IMG/VR virus record: IMGVR_UViG_3300022842_000016
Coordinates: 1 to 49,744 of that record
Length of the DNA stretch: 49,744 bases
DNA from: a virus
Strand: one strand, 5' to 3'
Shown: positions 12,575 through 22,963 of the stretch, in pieces
Layout: each line of letters opens with the position of its first letter
Numbering within the stretch: position 1 is the stretch's first letter
Made by a program: the position numbers and the translations under genes
Notes under the pieces: model-generated
Databases searched by the model: none
What the model was told of the DNA's origin: nothing
Seen by the model: only the letters and a program-made list of their open reading frames with translations

Positions 12575-14611
12575 ATGTATAGAAAACATCCAGACGCAAC
12601 ACCCATAGATCTTCAAGAAGGATTAGCAGGGTGGGTTCCCCCAGAGGGAGTCGTGTGGGATCATTTTACTGAAAAATGGGTAAAGACGGGTGTTTTTTCA
12701 AGGTCAAGAAGCAAGAAAGACCAGTATTGGGAGCCAGAAAAAGAACCCGAATGGTATAAAAAGAAAAGAAGGGAAGAAGAGAGGGTTATTTTAAATACTG
12801 AGAACCCTGATTTTATCATAGAGGAATGCGAGTCCTATAGGCAAGAGCAATGGTTTAAAAGGCTAAATGGATTCTGGTTCATGAATAATGGGGTAGCCAC
12901 TTATATAACGGGGCTTCATTGGTTTTACCTGACACATTGGAGAATAGATGTTGGTTTACCAAGTTATTTTAACTTTGATAGGAATAGATTCTACCATATA
13001 AAATATGTGGTGGATGATCCATGTTGTTTTGGAAGAGTAGAGGTTGGGCCTCGTAGAAGCGGGAAAACTTACGTCGGAGGAATATGCGTTTACGATCCAA
13101 TAAGCAGAATGAAAAATGCTTTTGGAACAATACAGAGCAAGACAGGTGCCGACGCTAAAAAGGTTTTTTCAAAAGGGGTTGTGTCGTGTTTCAGAAAGGT
13201 TCCTCATTTTTTCAGGCCGGTATTCGATACGAGTTCAGGAACTATACCAAAATCAGAAATAAGATTCTATCACACCTCTAGGAAAGGTAAAAATATAAAC
13301 GTAGAAGATTTTGAGGAAGAATTAGAGTCTAGCATTGATTACCGGAACTCTGGAGTTTACGCAGTCGATGGAGAAAAAGTACAGGCTATTTTGATTGATG
13401 AAGCATTCAAAACCGAAGAGGTAAATATCTACGACAGGCACAAAGTAGTCAGAGAGTGTCTTGTGGATAACATGACCGGAAGGATAATAGGTAAAGAATT
13501 TTGTACTTCTACCGTGGAGGAAGTAGCTAAAGAATTAGAAACTTATGAGAAGTTCTGGAAAGACTCAGACCCAGCAAATAGAGACGGAAACGGGCACACA
13601 ACTACCGGGCTGTACAGGTATTTCATTAGCGCAGCAGATACAAGAAGTCTTGATAAATACGGAAATGCTGACCGGGCGAAAAACATTCAAACTATTCAAA
13701 ATACTATTGATGGTTTTAAAGACAATCAAAAAGACGTATCGGATTACAAGAGGAAGTACCCATTATCTATTAAAGACGCCTTCAGGCCAAAGTCTACAGA
13801 TTGCCAGTATGATGTAGAGAAGCTAGAGAACAGGTATGATGTTCTTTCTATTTTAGACCCTAAGTATGTAGTTGGAGACCTTAGATGGATAGACCCTGAT
13901 GATATTAAGCAGGGGGTTAAGTTTGTCCCCACTAAGAACGGGAATTTTAAACTACACAAAGATGTAGATTACAATAGCGGTGAATGGAATAATGTAGAGG
14001 TCGCTGGAAGCAAGCCTGTACCCAGAAATAAAGCCAAGTTCATAGGCGGTAATGACCCTTTCGATAATAAAACAACGGTTGATAATCGAAAGTCTAATGG
14101 ATCAACAGTACTTTTCTATAAGTTTGATGCAATGAATCCAAATAAATCGGACAAATTTGTACTGGTTTATTGCTTCAGGCCAAAAAAGCCATCAATATTT
14201 TATGAGGACACTCTAAAAATAGCGTGGTTCTTCGGGTGCCAAATACTAATGGAGGATAATAAAAAAGGGATCATTCAATATTTCGAGTGGTCAAACCCAT
14301 TTCGGTTAAATCTATCTAACTTTATGGTCCATCTTCCTGACAGAAAAGAACCTGGAATACCTACTACTGATCAGACTCACGATTCGATAGTTAATCACAC
14401 GAGAGAATACATCGAAGATTGTATAGATCAAGTAGATTTCCCTGAGCTTGTGACTGATTGGTTGAAATTTGATATAACGAACACTACAAAGTTCGATTTA
14501 TCCATGAGTTCCGGCATTTGTTTGATAGCGGCAGATAGAATAAGGAAACAAAAAGTTGCAAATAAAGAGGAAATTACGGAAATTTCTGAAATATTCCCCA
14601 TGTATCAATGA
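12575..14611 (+). CDS. terL: Terminase large subunit, 678 aa
   Basis: The ATP-driven motor that packages DNA into the prohead and cuts it. The ATPase shows a Walker A variant GPRRSGKT (residues 158-165) and Walker B ILIDEA (272-277). The C-terminal nuclease begins around FIGGNDPFDNK, with later acidic residues (LMEDN and DQTHDSIVNH). The length is at the upper end, as in crAss-like and other large Bacteroidota podovirus terminases. It is the first late gene and overlaps the portal gene by 4 nt. I see no separate small terminase gene next to it. Confidence 0.88.
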   Translation: MYRKHPDATPIDLQEGLAGWVPPEGVVWDHFTEKWVKTGVFSRSRSKKDQYWEPEKEPEWYKKKRREEERVILNTENPDFIIEECESYRQEQWFKRLNGFWFMNNGVATYITGLHWFYLTHWRIDVGLPSYFNFDRNRFYHIKYVVDDPCCFGRVEVGPRRSGKTYVGGICVYDPISRMKNAFGTIQSKTGADAKKVFSKGVVSCFRKVPHFFRPVFDTSSGTIPKSEIRFYHTSRKGKNINVEDFEEELESSIDYRNSGVYAVDGEKVQAILIDEAFKTEEVNIYDRHKVVRECLVDNMTGRIIGKEFCTSTVEEVAKELETYEKFWKDSDPANRDGNGHTTTGLYRYFISAADTRSLDKYGNADRAKNIQTIQNTIDGFKDNQKDVSDYKRKYPLSIKDAFRPKSTDCQYDVEKLENRYDVLSILDPKYVVGDLRWIDPDDIKQGVKFVPTKNGNFKLHKDVDYNSGEWNNVEVAGSKPVPRNKAKFIGGNDPFDNKTTVDNRKSNGSTVLFYKFDAMNPNKSDKFVLVYCFRPKKPSIFYEDTLKIAWFFGCQILMEDNKKGIIQYFEWSNPFRLNLSNFMVHLPDRKEPGIPTTDQTHDSIVNHTREYIEDCIDQVDFPELVTDWLKFDITNTTKFDLSMSSGICLIAADRIRKQKVANKEEITEISEIFPMYQ

Positions 14612-16851
14612 TAAATTTTCCAAAAGACGAAATAGATCCTAGAAAAAAAGACAAGGAATGGCACTTGCTTACGGCAAAAGCTATATGGGGGAGTAGTAAG
14701 ACTTTTTCATCAAAAATCTTTTATCATGGTAATCAAAAGTTCAGAGAGTACAGGAATTACGCCAACGGTAGGCAGTCCGAAGAGAAGTATAGAAACTTAG
14801 TTGATCCGTTAGACGCAAACGGCCATCGAGCAGATAGTACTCAACCGCTAGATTACACCATCCTTCCAATTATCCCTAAGTTCAAAAAAATTGCACTAGG
14901 AAAGATCAATAAAATTGGGTTTAACATTGTTGCCACCGCTATAGATGCAATAGCTAGGGATGATGAAGAGGATTACTTTGCCGAGCAGAAAGCAAAAATC
15001 AGGATGCTTGAAGAGTTATCTGACGTTCCGAATATCGAATCAATGATCGATCTGAAAGACGACGATCCACGAACATTAGAAGAGGTTAAAATAAAGCAAG
15101 AGTATTCCTACAAGCATGTAGCAGCAGTCGAGGCAGAGAAGGGAATTAACATGGTCTTCTCAAACAACAAATACGACCAAATACTTAATAGGGTAAAATC
15201 TGATCTTTTTGATTTTGGCGTAGGCGGTGTCCGTGAATATTTTGACGAGAACAACAGGATACGAATTCGCCATGTAAATATGGAAGAGTTCATTTGCGAT
15301 TACAGCGAGGAGTTTGATTTCTCCGATGCTACGTACATGGGGGAGGTGAGAGCATATAGCATTGAAGATATTAGATCTTCTAGCGAGTTCGATGAGGAGG
15401 AGATCGAGGAGATATTAAAGCAAAAGGGTGGAGCAAGAAGATATGCAGCGAATGGAGAGAGGGTAAATGACGATAATAAAATACTTGTTCTTGAGTTTGA
15501 AAAAAAGAGTTTTGACGAAACCGCCTACGAAAAAAGGGTCAATAGTCATGGGAATAAAAAAATCAATAAAACAGACTACAATAGAAAAACCGACAAAAAA
15601 AGTGAGATAGTCAGAGATGGCCGAAAAACCCTATACAAAGGCAAGTGGATAATTGACACTGATTTTATCTTTGAATATGGGCGGTGCACTAATATTAAAA
15701 GGTCGAAAAACAACCCAAAAGACACAACATTTTCTTGGCATTTGATAGCTCCTGAGCAGGATAGGATGAATTTCTTCGGAGTCATAGAATCAATGATCCC
15801 GGTAGCTGACCAAATACAAATTGCGTGGCTAAAAATAATGAACCTACTTCTTAATTCCGTTCCTCCTGGGATAGCCTTCGATTTATCCGCTTTGGAAAAT
15901 CTTAATCTGGGGCACAATGGAGAAAAATGGGTACCAAGAAAAGCCCTTGAGATGTATAAAAGGAGAGGGGACATGGCTTATAGATCCAAGAGAGAAGACG
16001 GAGAGCCTATGGGTGGACCACCAATTACACAGCTCCGAAGCGAGGTAGCTTCAGAGATTGCGAACTTTGTCGGAATCGTGAATGGTTTTATGGGGATACT
16101 CAGGGATAATATAGGATTCAATGAGGTAACAGACGGAAGCACTCCTGATCCAAGAACACTAAACGGGGTCGCTAATCTAGCCTATCAAGCGACAACCAAC
16201 GCCTTGAATCACTTAGTTCAGGGCACCAAATTCCTAAATGAAAATATAGCGGACAGTCTAGTAATTAGGCTTCAAGATGCATTCGAGGCAGGGGAGAAAG
16301 TGTATAGAAAAGCGCTAGGGATAAACAGTGAACGCTTCTGGAAAACTCTAGGGGATATAACCGCTCATGAACTATCTCTTAAATTTGAAGACAAGCCTAG
16401 TGATGAAGAGAAAGCGGTACTCAATAGAAGGATAGAATTAGCTGAATCTTCTGGGCAAATAACAGTGGCAGACAGCACCTACATTGACACTATTGATAAT
16501 ATAAAAGAAAAAGCCATGGTCTTGGCCTTCCTGGTCAAAAAGAATATAGGTGAGAAGCAAGCCAGGGACATGCAGAATATTGAAGCTAATTCAAAAGAGC
16601 AACAGAAGAGTGCCGCTATGACTGCTGAAATGGAGAGGGAAAATATCAAACTGGAATACAGCCTTAAATCACAGCTACAAAGAGAAGAAAAACAGGCTGA
16701 CTTTATGATCGAAAGACTAAAATCCTCCACAAGAATAAATGAAGCAGATATAAAAGAAGCTGGCAGAGCATTTACAAAAGAACTAGAAAATGAGGGTAAA
16801 AAAGCAGTAAAAGCAATGGAGAATAGTAAGGATAACAACAAATCAAAATAA
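14608..16851 (+). CDS. Portal protein, 747 aa
   Basis: Identified by its place between terminase and scaffold/capsid genes, by its length, and by features of large podovirus portals: an N-terminal TAKAIWGSSKTFSSKIFYHG region, a central YRNLVDPLDANGH segment, a VTDGSTPDPRTLNGVANLAY stem-like region, and a long charged coiled-coil C-terminus (residues about 640-747) rich in Glu and Lys. It forms the dodecameric vertex through which DNA passes. The crAss-like group has portals of similar size. Start overlaps the terminase stop (ATGA). Confidence 0.75.
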   Translation: MINFPKDEIDPRKKDKEWHLLTAKAIWGSSKTFSSKIFYHGNQKFREYRNYANGRQSEEKYRNLVDPLDANGHRADSTQPLDYTILPIIPKFKKIALGKINKIGFNIVATAIDAIARDDEEDYFAEQKAKIRMLEELSDVPNIESMIDLKDDDPRTLEEVKIKQEYSYKHVAAVEAEKGINMVFSNNKYDQILNRVKSDLFDFGVGGVREYFDENNRIRIRHVNMEEFICDYSEEFDFSDATYMGEVRAYSIEDIRSSSEFDEEEIEEILKQKGGARRYAANGERVNDDNKILVLEFEKKSFDETAYEKRVNSHGNKKINKTDYNRKTDKKSEIVRDGRKTLYKGKWIIDTDFIFEYGRCTNIKRSKNNPKDTTFSWHLIAPEQDRMNFFGVIESMIPVADQIQIAWLKIMNLLLNSVPPGIAFDLSALENLNLGHNGEKWVPRKALEMYKRRGDMAYRSKREDGEPMGGPPITQLRSEVASEIANFVGIVNGFMGILRDNIGFNEVTDGSTPDPRTLNGVANLAYQATTNALNHLVQGTKFLNENIADSLVIRLQDAFEAGEKVYRKALGINSERFWKTLGDITAHELSLKFEDKPSDEEKAVLNRRIELAESSGQITVADSTYIDTIDNIKEKAMVLAFLVKKNIGEKQARDMQNIEANSKEQQKSAAMTAEMERENIKLEYSLKSQLQREEKQADFMIERLKSSTRINEADIKEAGRAFTKELENEGKKAVKAMENSKDNNKSK

Positions 16852-16880
16852 AATCATTAATTTAGTAAAAAAAATACAGC

Positions 16881-17939
16881 ATGAGTATTGACTTAGATAA
16901 AGTACTGAAGGAACACGGGGTTGTAAAGGAGGCGGAGGCTATTGCTCCCGAAGCCCAAGAGACACCAGAGGCTGTTCTGGTAGACCAGCCTGTAGATCCA
17001 GTAGAAACGGACGATGATCCAGTAGTGAATAACGATCCCCAAAAAGTGGAGGACCCGATTGATCCGGCGTCTCCTGTGGTTGATGAATTCCCTTCTGATA
17101 AATTTAAAGGTAAATTCAAAAGTTGGGATGAGGTTACTGAGCAGCTAAGTGAATTTGAAAAACTTAAATCAGCAGAGCCAGAAAGCCAGTTTAAGGATGA
17201 CTTCATCAAGAAAGTTGTCGATATTTATAATGAAAAAGGAAACCTGAGTGACTTCTTTAAAGCCCACTCTGTTGACTGGAAAGAAATGCCGTCGGAAGAT
17301 GTTCTGAAAGAAAGCTTCAAAGAGAAAAACAAAAAGCTTGACAAGAAATTTGTTGATAAGCTTTGGGAAAAAGAGAAATCAAAGTATTCCTTAGATTCAG
17401 AAGATGATGAGGAGGCTGAGTTAGGTAGAGCGTTAATGGAAAGGGATGCCGATGAAGTTCGGAATCAAAGAATAAAGGACCAAGAGGGGTATTTGCAAGT
17501 GGAGCCAAAAGAGGCACCGCCAAAATACACCCCTTATCAAATAAAAGAAGCTGTAAAAAAGCTTCCAGAAGTAGAAATGCTTCTAAAGAATAAGAATATA
17601 ACTCACAAGATAGGCGATAGCGATTTTAATTTAGAGGTGACAGACCCTAGTTTTATTGTTGAAGCACTAGCGAATGACAGAGTTCTTATTGATAAGTTTA
17701 TTAAAAAAGATGGGAACCATGATGTTCAGGGTTTTATTGATGTAGTTAATTACGCCAGCAATCCAGAAGCAATGCGACAGGCATATGTGGATTACGGGAG
17801 AACCCTCGGTAAGACGGAGGTGATTGACGGAGATTATAAAAACTCAACACTGAAAGGAAAAACATCTACCGAAACAAATGCAAAAGTACCTTTTTCAAAA
17901 GGGTTAGCAATGGCTTTTGCGGAAAAGTATAACAAATAG
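16881..17939 (+). CDS. Probable scaffolding protein, 352 aa
   Basis: It lies directly before the capsid gene. The N-terminal 80 residues are acidic and Pro/Val-rich, predicted disordered (EAQETPEAVLVDQPVDPVET). The rest is mostly charged helix (KKLDKKFVDKLWEKEKSKYS, EDDEEAELGRALMERDADEV), with a Lys-containing C-terminus (PFSKGLAMAFAEKYNK). Acidic, helical, capsid-adjacent proteins of this size are typically scaffolds for prohead assembly. A minor capsid or protease role cannot be ruled out; no protease catalytic signature is visible. Confidence 0.6.
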   Translation: MSIDLDKVLKEHGVVKEAEAIAPEAQETPEAVLVDQPVDPVETDDDPVVNNDPQKVEDPIDPASPVVDEFPSDKFKGKFKSWDEVTEQLSEFEKLKSAEPESQFKDDFIKKVVDIYNEKGNLSDFFKAHSVDWKEMPSEDVLKESFKEKNKKLDKKFVDKLWEKEKSKYSLDSEDDEEAELGRALMERDADEVRNQRIKDQEGYLQVEPKEAPPKYTPYQIKEAVKKLPEVEMLLKNKNITHKIGDSDFNLEVTDPSFIVEALANDRVLIDKFIKKDGNHDVQGFIDVVNYASNPEAMRQAYVDYGRTLGKTEVIDGDYKNSTLKGKTSTETNAKVPFSKGLAMAFAEKYNK

Positions 17940-17944
17940 GAAAT

Positions 17945-19276
17945 ATGCAACAAGGAACTTTAAATAGAGCTTTCGTTTCCCCTTTGGCCTTTATGGACCA
18001 GAGAGAAATACTAGGAAGCGTATTGGATATCTATGATGAAATGAACCAATTGGTTGACATCATGGAAATGACGGGTAAATATGTACCCACGGCAACGGAT
18101 GAATACCATCTACATGTAAATACTAGACTCAGCGAAACCGCAGAAGTAGACGGCGTAGAAGCCCTTCCGACTGTAGGTGTGGCTACTAATATTGTTTTAA
18201 AAACAGGATCAGTAATGCCTAGGGTTGGAGACTTGATGCTTACCCCGGGTAGATATCGGGCATATGTTGACAGTGTTACCGGAACGACTATTTCAGTAAA
18301 ACCTGCAAACGTGCTTAATCCTGCCCACGAAGCATTTGCTGGCGGGGAGTTAGTAACATTCTTCTCTAACGGTTATGGGGAAGCTACTGGCGCAGAAGAT
18401 GGGTTTGTTTACCCTACCTCTACTCAGTCAAATAACATCCAAATCATAAAAGGAAAGTTCAGCGTATCTGATTTGGAAGCCACTACAAAAGTAGAGGTTG
18501 AGTTTGATGGAAAGCCTTACTACATGATTAAAGGCGCTGCTGACGCATTCAACAGGTATAGGATGGATGTTGCGTTTGCATGGCTTTACGGAGAGAGGTC
18601 TTCTGGACTTACAAACACAGCGAGCGGTAAAAACATCCCCCTTACACATGGATTGGAAAAATCCGTCAGGGAGCACGGAACTGTTTTGCCTTTGGTAATG
18701 ACGGGTACTATGGCGGCTTTTGAGGATGATTTTTACGACGTTAATAGGGCTATTGATCAAGCTCGTGGGCCAAAAGAATACTGGCAATGGAACGGTGCTG
18801 ATGTGAACAACTTCTTTGATGATTGGTTAGCCACTAAAGAAGGGCTTAAAGACGGCGGTATCGTGTATAACTCCTTTAATGGTAAAGACGGAAAAGAGAG
18901 GTCTGTACAGTGGGGATTTGACTCATTTAAAATCTGGGGTAGAACATGGCATAAGAAGCCTATCGATGCGTTTGATAACATTAAAGTATCGGCGGCTACG
19001 GGGCATAGTTATCCAACCACGTCGATCATGATACCTATGAACAAGGTAATGACTGATCATAATAAAGACAAAGTTGATAGATTCAGGATCAGGTACAAAG
19101 AAGCGCCTAAAGGAGCTAGATTAGGCTTGAATAACACGAAAGAATACTACGAAGTGGTAACTGGCGGTTTATCAGAAAACCAAACAGACGACGTGATGAA
19201 AATGGAGGTGACCTGGAACACTTGGCAAGGGGCTGAGTTTACAGGATTGGAACATTTCGCAATAAATACATTTTAG
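17945..19276 (+). CDS. Major capsid protein, 443 aa
   Basis: It lies six bases after the scaffold-like gene and before a strong terminator, as expected for a highly expressed capsid gene. The N-terminus (LNRAFVSPLAFMDQREILGS, then DIYDEMNQLVDIMEMTGKYV) and a regular alpha/beta composition with many Gly, Asp and Asn fit an HK97-fold capsid. The length fits crAss-like and related podovirus capsid proteins (about 430-500 aa). I rely on position and composition, not on a diagnostic motif. Confidence 0.75.
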   Translation: MQQGTLNRAFVSPLAFMDQREILGSVLDIYDEMNQLVDIMEMTGKYVPTATDEYHLHVNTRLSETAEVDGVEALPTVGVATNIVLKTGSVMPRVGDLMLTPGRYRAYVDSVTGTTISVKPANVLNPAHEAFAGGELVTFFSNGYGEATGAEDGFVYPTSTQSNNIQIIKGKFSVSDLEATTKVEVEFDGKPYYMIKGAADAFNRYRMDVAFAWLYGERSSGLTNTASGKNIPLTHGLEKSVREHGTVLPLVMTGTMAAFEDDFYDVNRAIDQARGPKEYWQWNGADVNNFFDDWLATKEGLKDGGIVYNSFNGKDGKERSVQWGFDSFKIWGRTWHKKPIDAFDNIKVSAATGHSYPTTSIMIPMNKVMTDHNKDKVDRFRIRYKEAPKGARLGLNNTKEYYEVVTGGLSENQTDDVMKMEVTWNTWQGAEFTGLEHFAINTF

Positions 19277-19282
19277 ACCCAC

Positions 19283-19314
19283 AGGAAGCGAGTCTTCGGG
19301 TTCGCTTCCTTTTT
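19283..19314 (+). terminator. Intrinsic terminator after the capsid gene
   Basis: AGGAAGCGA (19283-19291) pairs perfectly with TCGCTTCCT (19302-19310) and is followed by more T. It lies seven bases after the capsid stop, so it would lower transcription into the fibre genes or stabilise the capsid mRNA end. Confidence 0.85.
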
Positions 19315-19330
19315 AAATTAAAAAATCAAT

Positions 19331-20215
19331 ATGAATGAGTATCCAGAATCTTATTCCTCAGAAGGAAAGAAGGAATGGTCAACAAGACCAAGGCAGCTAT
19401 CTAGGGGAGAAAAAGTAGAGTACAGGCTGGTAGGTATTAAACCTAGTCCTCTGGACCGCACAGGAAAAACATTAGGTACTCCATTTATTACAGGGATACC
19501 AAAAAGGGATACGGTGTTTATACCATTCCCTGACGATGCAAAAAAAGCATTAATAAAAGAAGGAGACAACAGAGAGGGCGAATTCATAGATATTGGCTAC
19601 GCTGTAGGTAATAGAATGGACACTATTCACTTCCTTAAATCTAGGGCTGGAGTCTTATCCCTGACTGGTGGGAACGCCAAAAATCAAGATCTTTTTGAGT
19701 TCCTTGAATCCTGCAACGCTAATGGGTCGAATCCAAATAGGGACACTTCAAAAGAGCCTAAGTTCCAGAAGATCAACGTAAAAGAAGAAGCTAAAGTATT
19801 AAGGCAAGCAAGAAAAGACAAAAGGGCCGCCGAAGATAAAGCTGAGAAATTGACTCGAAACGAATTGCTTAGAGTAGCTATTGGGCTAGGGTATAACAAC
19901 CCAGAATCACAAGAAGAAGAGTCTTTGAGAGATTCGATAGAGTCCTACGCTGGGCTTAATCCGATAAACTTCCTTGTATTAGTGGAGAATCCTGATTTGG
20001 TTATCCAGGAGATAGCTGTATCGGCTGAATCCAAAGGATTTATCTCTGTGAATCTTCAAAAAAGGTCTATCATGGGCAACAATGGAGAGACGTTATATAC
20101 ATGGTCGCCAGAAAAAGACGCAAAATGGGCAGAGAAATTTGTTGATTTTGTAAAATCTAAAGAGGGTAGCAAGTTCTATTCTTCTTTGAAAGAACAAATG
20201 AAAATCAGTAACTAG
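19331..20215 (+). CDS. Hypothetical structural-region protein, 294 aa
   Basis: First gene after the capsid terminator. It is soluble; the first 110 residues look beta-rich (GEKVEYRLVGIKPSPLDRTG, then DTVFIPFPDDAKK), followed by a basic helical stretch (KEEAKVLRQARKDKRAAEDK) and a mixed C-terminus ending in KFYSSLKEQMK. It may be a head-associated protein or a head decoration, judged only by position. It abuts the next gene directly. Confidence 0.6.
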   Translation: MNEYPESYSSEGKKEWSTRPRQLSRGEKVEYRLVGIKPSPLDRTGKTLGTPFITGIPKRDTVFIPFPDDAKKALIKEGDNREGEFIDIGYAVGNRMDTIHFLKSRAGVLSLTGGNAKNQDLFEFLESCNANGSNPNRDTSKEPKFQKINVKEEAKVLRQARKDKRAAEDKAEKLTRNELLRVAIGLGYNNPESQEEESLRDSIESYAGLNPINFLVLVENPDLVIQEIAVSAESKGFISVNLQKRSIMGNNGETLYTWSPEKDAKWAEKFVDFVKSKEGSKFYSSLKEQMKISN

Positions 20216-21256
20216 ATGCCAGGATTTAAAAGGAAAAAACTACCTCTATGGGGGGTTGAAGATATCTTGTACGCCAACTTATCAGATACGCCGTCTACTT
20301 GGGCCGAGCTCGGACTAGGGGGGTCTTTTCCTTTTATAAGTTACACCGAAGCACAATCCTTAACAGATCCCCAAAAGGCACAAGCCATGAGTAATATTGG
20401 CGCTACAGGATCTTCTCACGACGCAATAACTTTAGGGTCTAGTCAAAACGGACTATCTCTATCTGGGCAAGAATTATCTTTAGCTTTAGCGACAACTGAA
20501 GCAAGCGGAGCAATGTCGATCACGGATAAAGCAAAGCTTTCAGGCGGTAATGTTTCCGCAAGTGATGGCGTATCTCTTACTGGAACAGGAGCTGGAAGGC
20601 TTTTGTCATCTGGGAATATCGCTTTCAAGGTTGATTCTACAGTGCTAAGGACTAGTGGCGAACAGATAGATATAGGACTAAAAAGAGTCAGAAGATTTGG
20701 GGCAAATGATGGCAGTACTATTGGGGTAGTAAGAAGGTATGAAATAGATGCAGGAACCTTACACGGCTTAGAATTGTGTAACACTCAAAATGTAGACTAT
20801 ACAAACGGGGAAGTTCAATGGTTTTATAGGTACACTTCAAACACTGGATTTGGGGCCTCCAAAACAAGAGATATGATAGGTTTTGCAAGAGGGGCTGTGA
20901 CTATTTTAGGTGGTAGAAAAATGCCATCTACTTACTATGCTACTATTGCCACGGATGAATTAACTAATGCAGGAACACCGAGCTACAGATACCCTTTAAG
21001 GCAGTACGCTTATGGCATGTCTCAATTTGAAACAGGTATCATTGTTGGCACCGATGAAAACAGAGTTTCTAAAATAGATTCTGACACTAAATTATTTGTT
21101 GAAGGAGGTATAAAGACTACCCATCCATCTGGAGGAACTGAAGCCACGGTATTAATGGGTGATTACACGGTAGTTGCTGATTCAGCTTCAGACATTAGGT
21201 GGAGAGTAAAAGTAGGAGACAAAGTAATTGATCTTTTAGGTGTAGAAGTAATATGA
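20216..21256 (+). CDS. Tail fibre or appendage protein, 346 aa
   Basis: The N-terminus (GFKRKKLPLWGVEDILYANL) is followed by repeats typical of Bacteroidota phage fibres: SSHDAITLGSSQNGLSLSGQ, then ELSLALATTEASGAMSITDK. This pattern forms trimeric beta structures. The C-terminal half is beta-rich (GANDGSTIGVVRRYEIDAGT, then HPSGGTEATVLMGDYTV) and may hold a receptor-binding tip. No gap to the gene before; ATGA overlap with the 52-aa gene after. Confidence 0.7.
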   Translation: MPGFKRKKLPLWGVEDILYANLSDTPSTWAELGLGGSFPFISYTEAQSLTDPQKAQAMSNIGATGSSHDAITLGSSQNGLSLSGQELSLALATTEASGAMSITDKAKLSGGNVSASDGVSLTGTGAGRLLSSGNIAFKVDSTVLRTSGEQIDIGLKRVRRFGANDGSTIGVVRRYEIDAGTLHGLELCNTQNVDYTNGEVQWFYRYTSNTGFGASKTRDMIGFARGAVTILGGRKMPSTYYATIATDELTNAGTPSYRYPLRQYAYGMSQFETGIIVGTDENRVSKIDSDTKLFVEGGIKTTHPSGGTEATVLMGDYTVVADSASDIRWRVKVGDKVIDLLGVEVI

Positions 21257-21411
21257 GAGAATTAAACGTACTTATTGATTTAGTAAACAAGCTGCTATCC
21301 CTTGGATACATGAACGAGGCTGAAAAGTATTCGGCTGATATTTCTATTACGAAGTTAAGAGCTGAATTGGAAGAGGATAAAGCCGAAGAGGAAGAAGAAC
21401 CTAACCCATAA
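21253..21411 (+). CDS. Small acidic protein, 52 aa
   Basis: Fifty-two codons from ATG 21253, overlapping the fibre stop by ATGA. A leucine-rich helix ([20 protein letters not shown]) is followed by an acidic tail ([12 protein letters not shown]). Such small acidic helical proteins between fibre genes may act as fibre assembly chaperones, which is inference. It ends five bases before the GTG start of the next fibre gene. Confidence 0.6.
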   Translation: MRELNVLIDLVNKLLSLGYMNEAEKYSADISITKLRAELEEDKAEEEEEPNP

Positions 21412-21415
21412 AAAT

Positions 21416-22963
21416 GTGACTCCACAATTTAGTATAAAATTCCTAATCGATAGAGTTAGTAACGAGTTAAGTCTTGTGTTGACAGACACTTCTAATTATT
21501 CTGGTGTAACTACTTATTACGGACAGTATAGAATAATCTACCCTGATGGGGTTGTTGTTGAAAATACTGATGAAAATAACCCAGATTTTAGCAATGGAAA
21601 CGCAATAACTTCTATTCCTTTGAGGTTGAGACAAGGAATAATCCAGGGTGAATATTCAATTACTCAAAAAACATACACGAATATAGGGGATTATGAGTTA
21701 GAAAAGGTGTTCACTCTTTCATTCTCTGAGCCGTCACTCGCCATGAGTGATAATTCTAATTTAGCAACTCCGAGCATATCATTCTTAGATGTTACTAAGT
21801 ATATTAATGAGGGGTATAACCCTAGCGTAACAAGGGAGGTAGAATGCTCTTTTCCGGAATCATCAGGAGTTACAGAGGTAATATCCACTACGTCCAACGA
21901 GATATTTATGCTTTCAGGAGGTAAATCCTACGAGGGCGTCTACCTGCCTGAATTAACCTCTACAGTATTATTTACAGCATCAGACCATAGTGTAGAGTGG
22001 ATTCAATCAAAGTCTTTTAGCTTTGATGTTAGAGCTTTTATTTCGGTTTCTGAGTTAGTTAATTTAATTAATGACGTAAAAGACAAGCTAAGTAATTCTA
22101 AAGGTAATCAGAGGGAGTTAATGGACGACTACTTCATGGTAACGTCTTTATACACTCAGCTAACAGCAAATTGGGGAGGGGGAGTGCTAAGCGAAGCTTC
22201 TGCGGTAAAAAAAGAAATAGATGAAATATATGTATTAATCACAGAATTAGATTTAGAGGCCATTAATTCAGCAATCTCGGCAGACGCAAGCGCAACTACC
22301 GCTTCAAATTCAGCATCTACCGCCACAACGCAAGCTGGGATAGCGACAACGCAAGCAGGTGAGGCGGATACTAGCGCAACAACAGCTACTACTCAGGCAG
22401 GGATAGCGACAACAAAAGCAGGGGAGGCTTCAACAAGTGCTTCAAATGCTTCAACTTCTGAAACTAACGCTGGTACAAGTGCATCCACAGCCACAACTCA
22501 GGCAGGGATAGCGACAACAAAAGCAGGGGAGGCTTCAACAAGTGCTTCAAATGCTTCAACTTCTGAAACTAACGCTGGCACAAGTGCATCCACAGCCACA
22601 ACTCAGGCAGGGATAGCGACAACAAAGGCAAGTGAAGCAGAGGCAAGTGCATTAATAGCTATACGAGAGCCAGATAACAGAGAAAGCTCAGTAGTATTAT
22701 TTGATGTTGATTACATTTCGGGGATAGACACAACAGCAATAACAGGCAATATAACCTTTGACTTTACGGATGCAAAAAGAGGAACCACTACTTATATGAA
22801 ACACATAGATGCCTGTGCTTTTACATTTGGTTCAGAAGCGGTTTTAATGTTTAATCCTGTCAATATTAGCACAACAGTACCTAATTTCTTTTGCTTCATC
22901 CTATTGGATAAAACAGTAGGTGAAGAAATAGTTCATGTATCATTAGAACAAGAAGGGGTATGA
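21416..22963 (+). CDS. Fibre protein with Ala/Thr/Ser tandem repeats, 515 aa
   Basis: The start is GTG (21416), read in a frame where the overlapping ATG at 21414 is followed at once by TGA. The N-terminus ([20 protein letters not shown], then [17 protein letters not shown]) looks like a beta-rich anchor domain. Residues about 290-415 are a rod of Ala, Thr, Ser and Gly repeats ([20 protein letters not shown]), encoded partly by exact 105-bp repeats. The C-terminus is a beta domain ([11 protein letters not shown]...[14 protein letters not shown]). It probably forms a trimeric fibre shaft with a tip. Confidence 0.75.
   Translation: MTPQFSIKFLIDRVSNELSLVLTDTSNYSGVTTYYGQYRIIYPDGVVVENTDENNPDFSNGNAITSIPLRLRQGIIQGEYSITQKTYTNIGDYELEKVFTLSFSEPSLAMSDNSNLATPSISFLDVTKYINEGYNPSVTREVECSFPESSGVTEVISTTSNEIFMLSGGKSYEGVYLPELTSTVLFTASDHSVEWIQSKSFSFDVRAFISVSELVNLINDVKDKLSNSKGNQRELMDDYFMVTSLYTQLTANWGGGVLSEASAVKKEIDEIYVLITELDLEAINSAISADASATTASNSASTATTQAGIATTQAGEADTSATTATTQAGIATTKAGEASTSASNASTSETNAGTSASTATTQAGIATTKAGEASTSASNASTSETNAGTSASTATTQAGIATTKASEAEASALIAIREPDNRESSVVLFDVDYISGIDTTAITGNITFDFTDAKRGTTTYMKHIDACAFTFGSEAVLMFNPVNISTTVPNFFCFILLDKTVGEEIVHVSLEQEGV
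22391..22628 (+). repeat. Tandem 105-bp repeats in the fibre shaft
   Basis: The motif ACTCAGGCAGGGATAGCG begins at 22391, 22496 and 22601, so the period is 105 bp (35 codons). The first two units are complete and almost identical, and the third is partial. More diverged copies lie just upstream from about 22320. The reading frame is kept, so recombination could change the length of the shaft. Confidence 0.85.
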
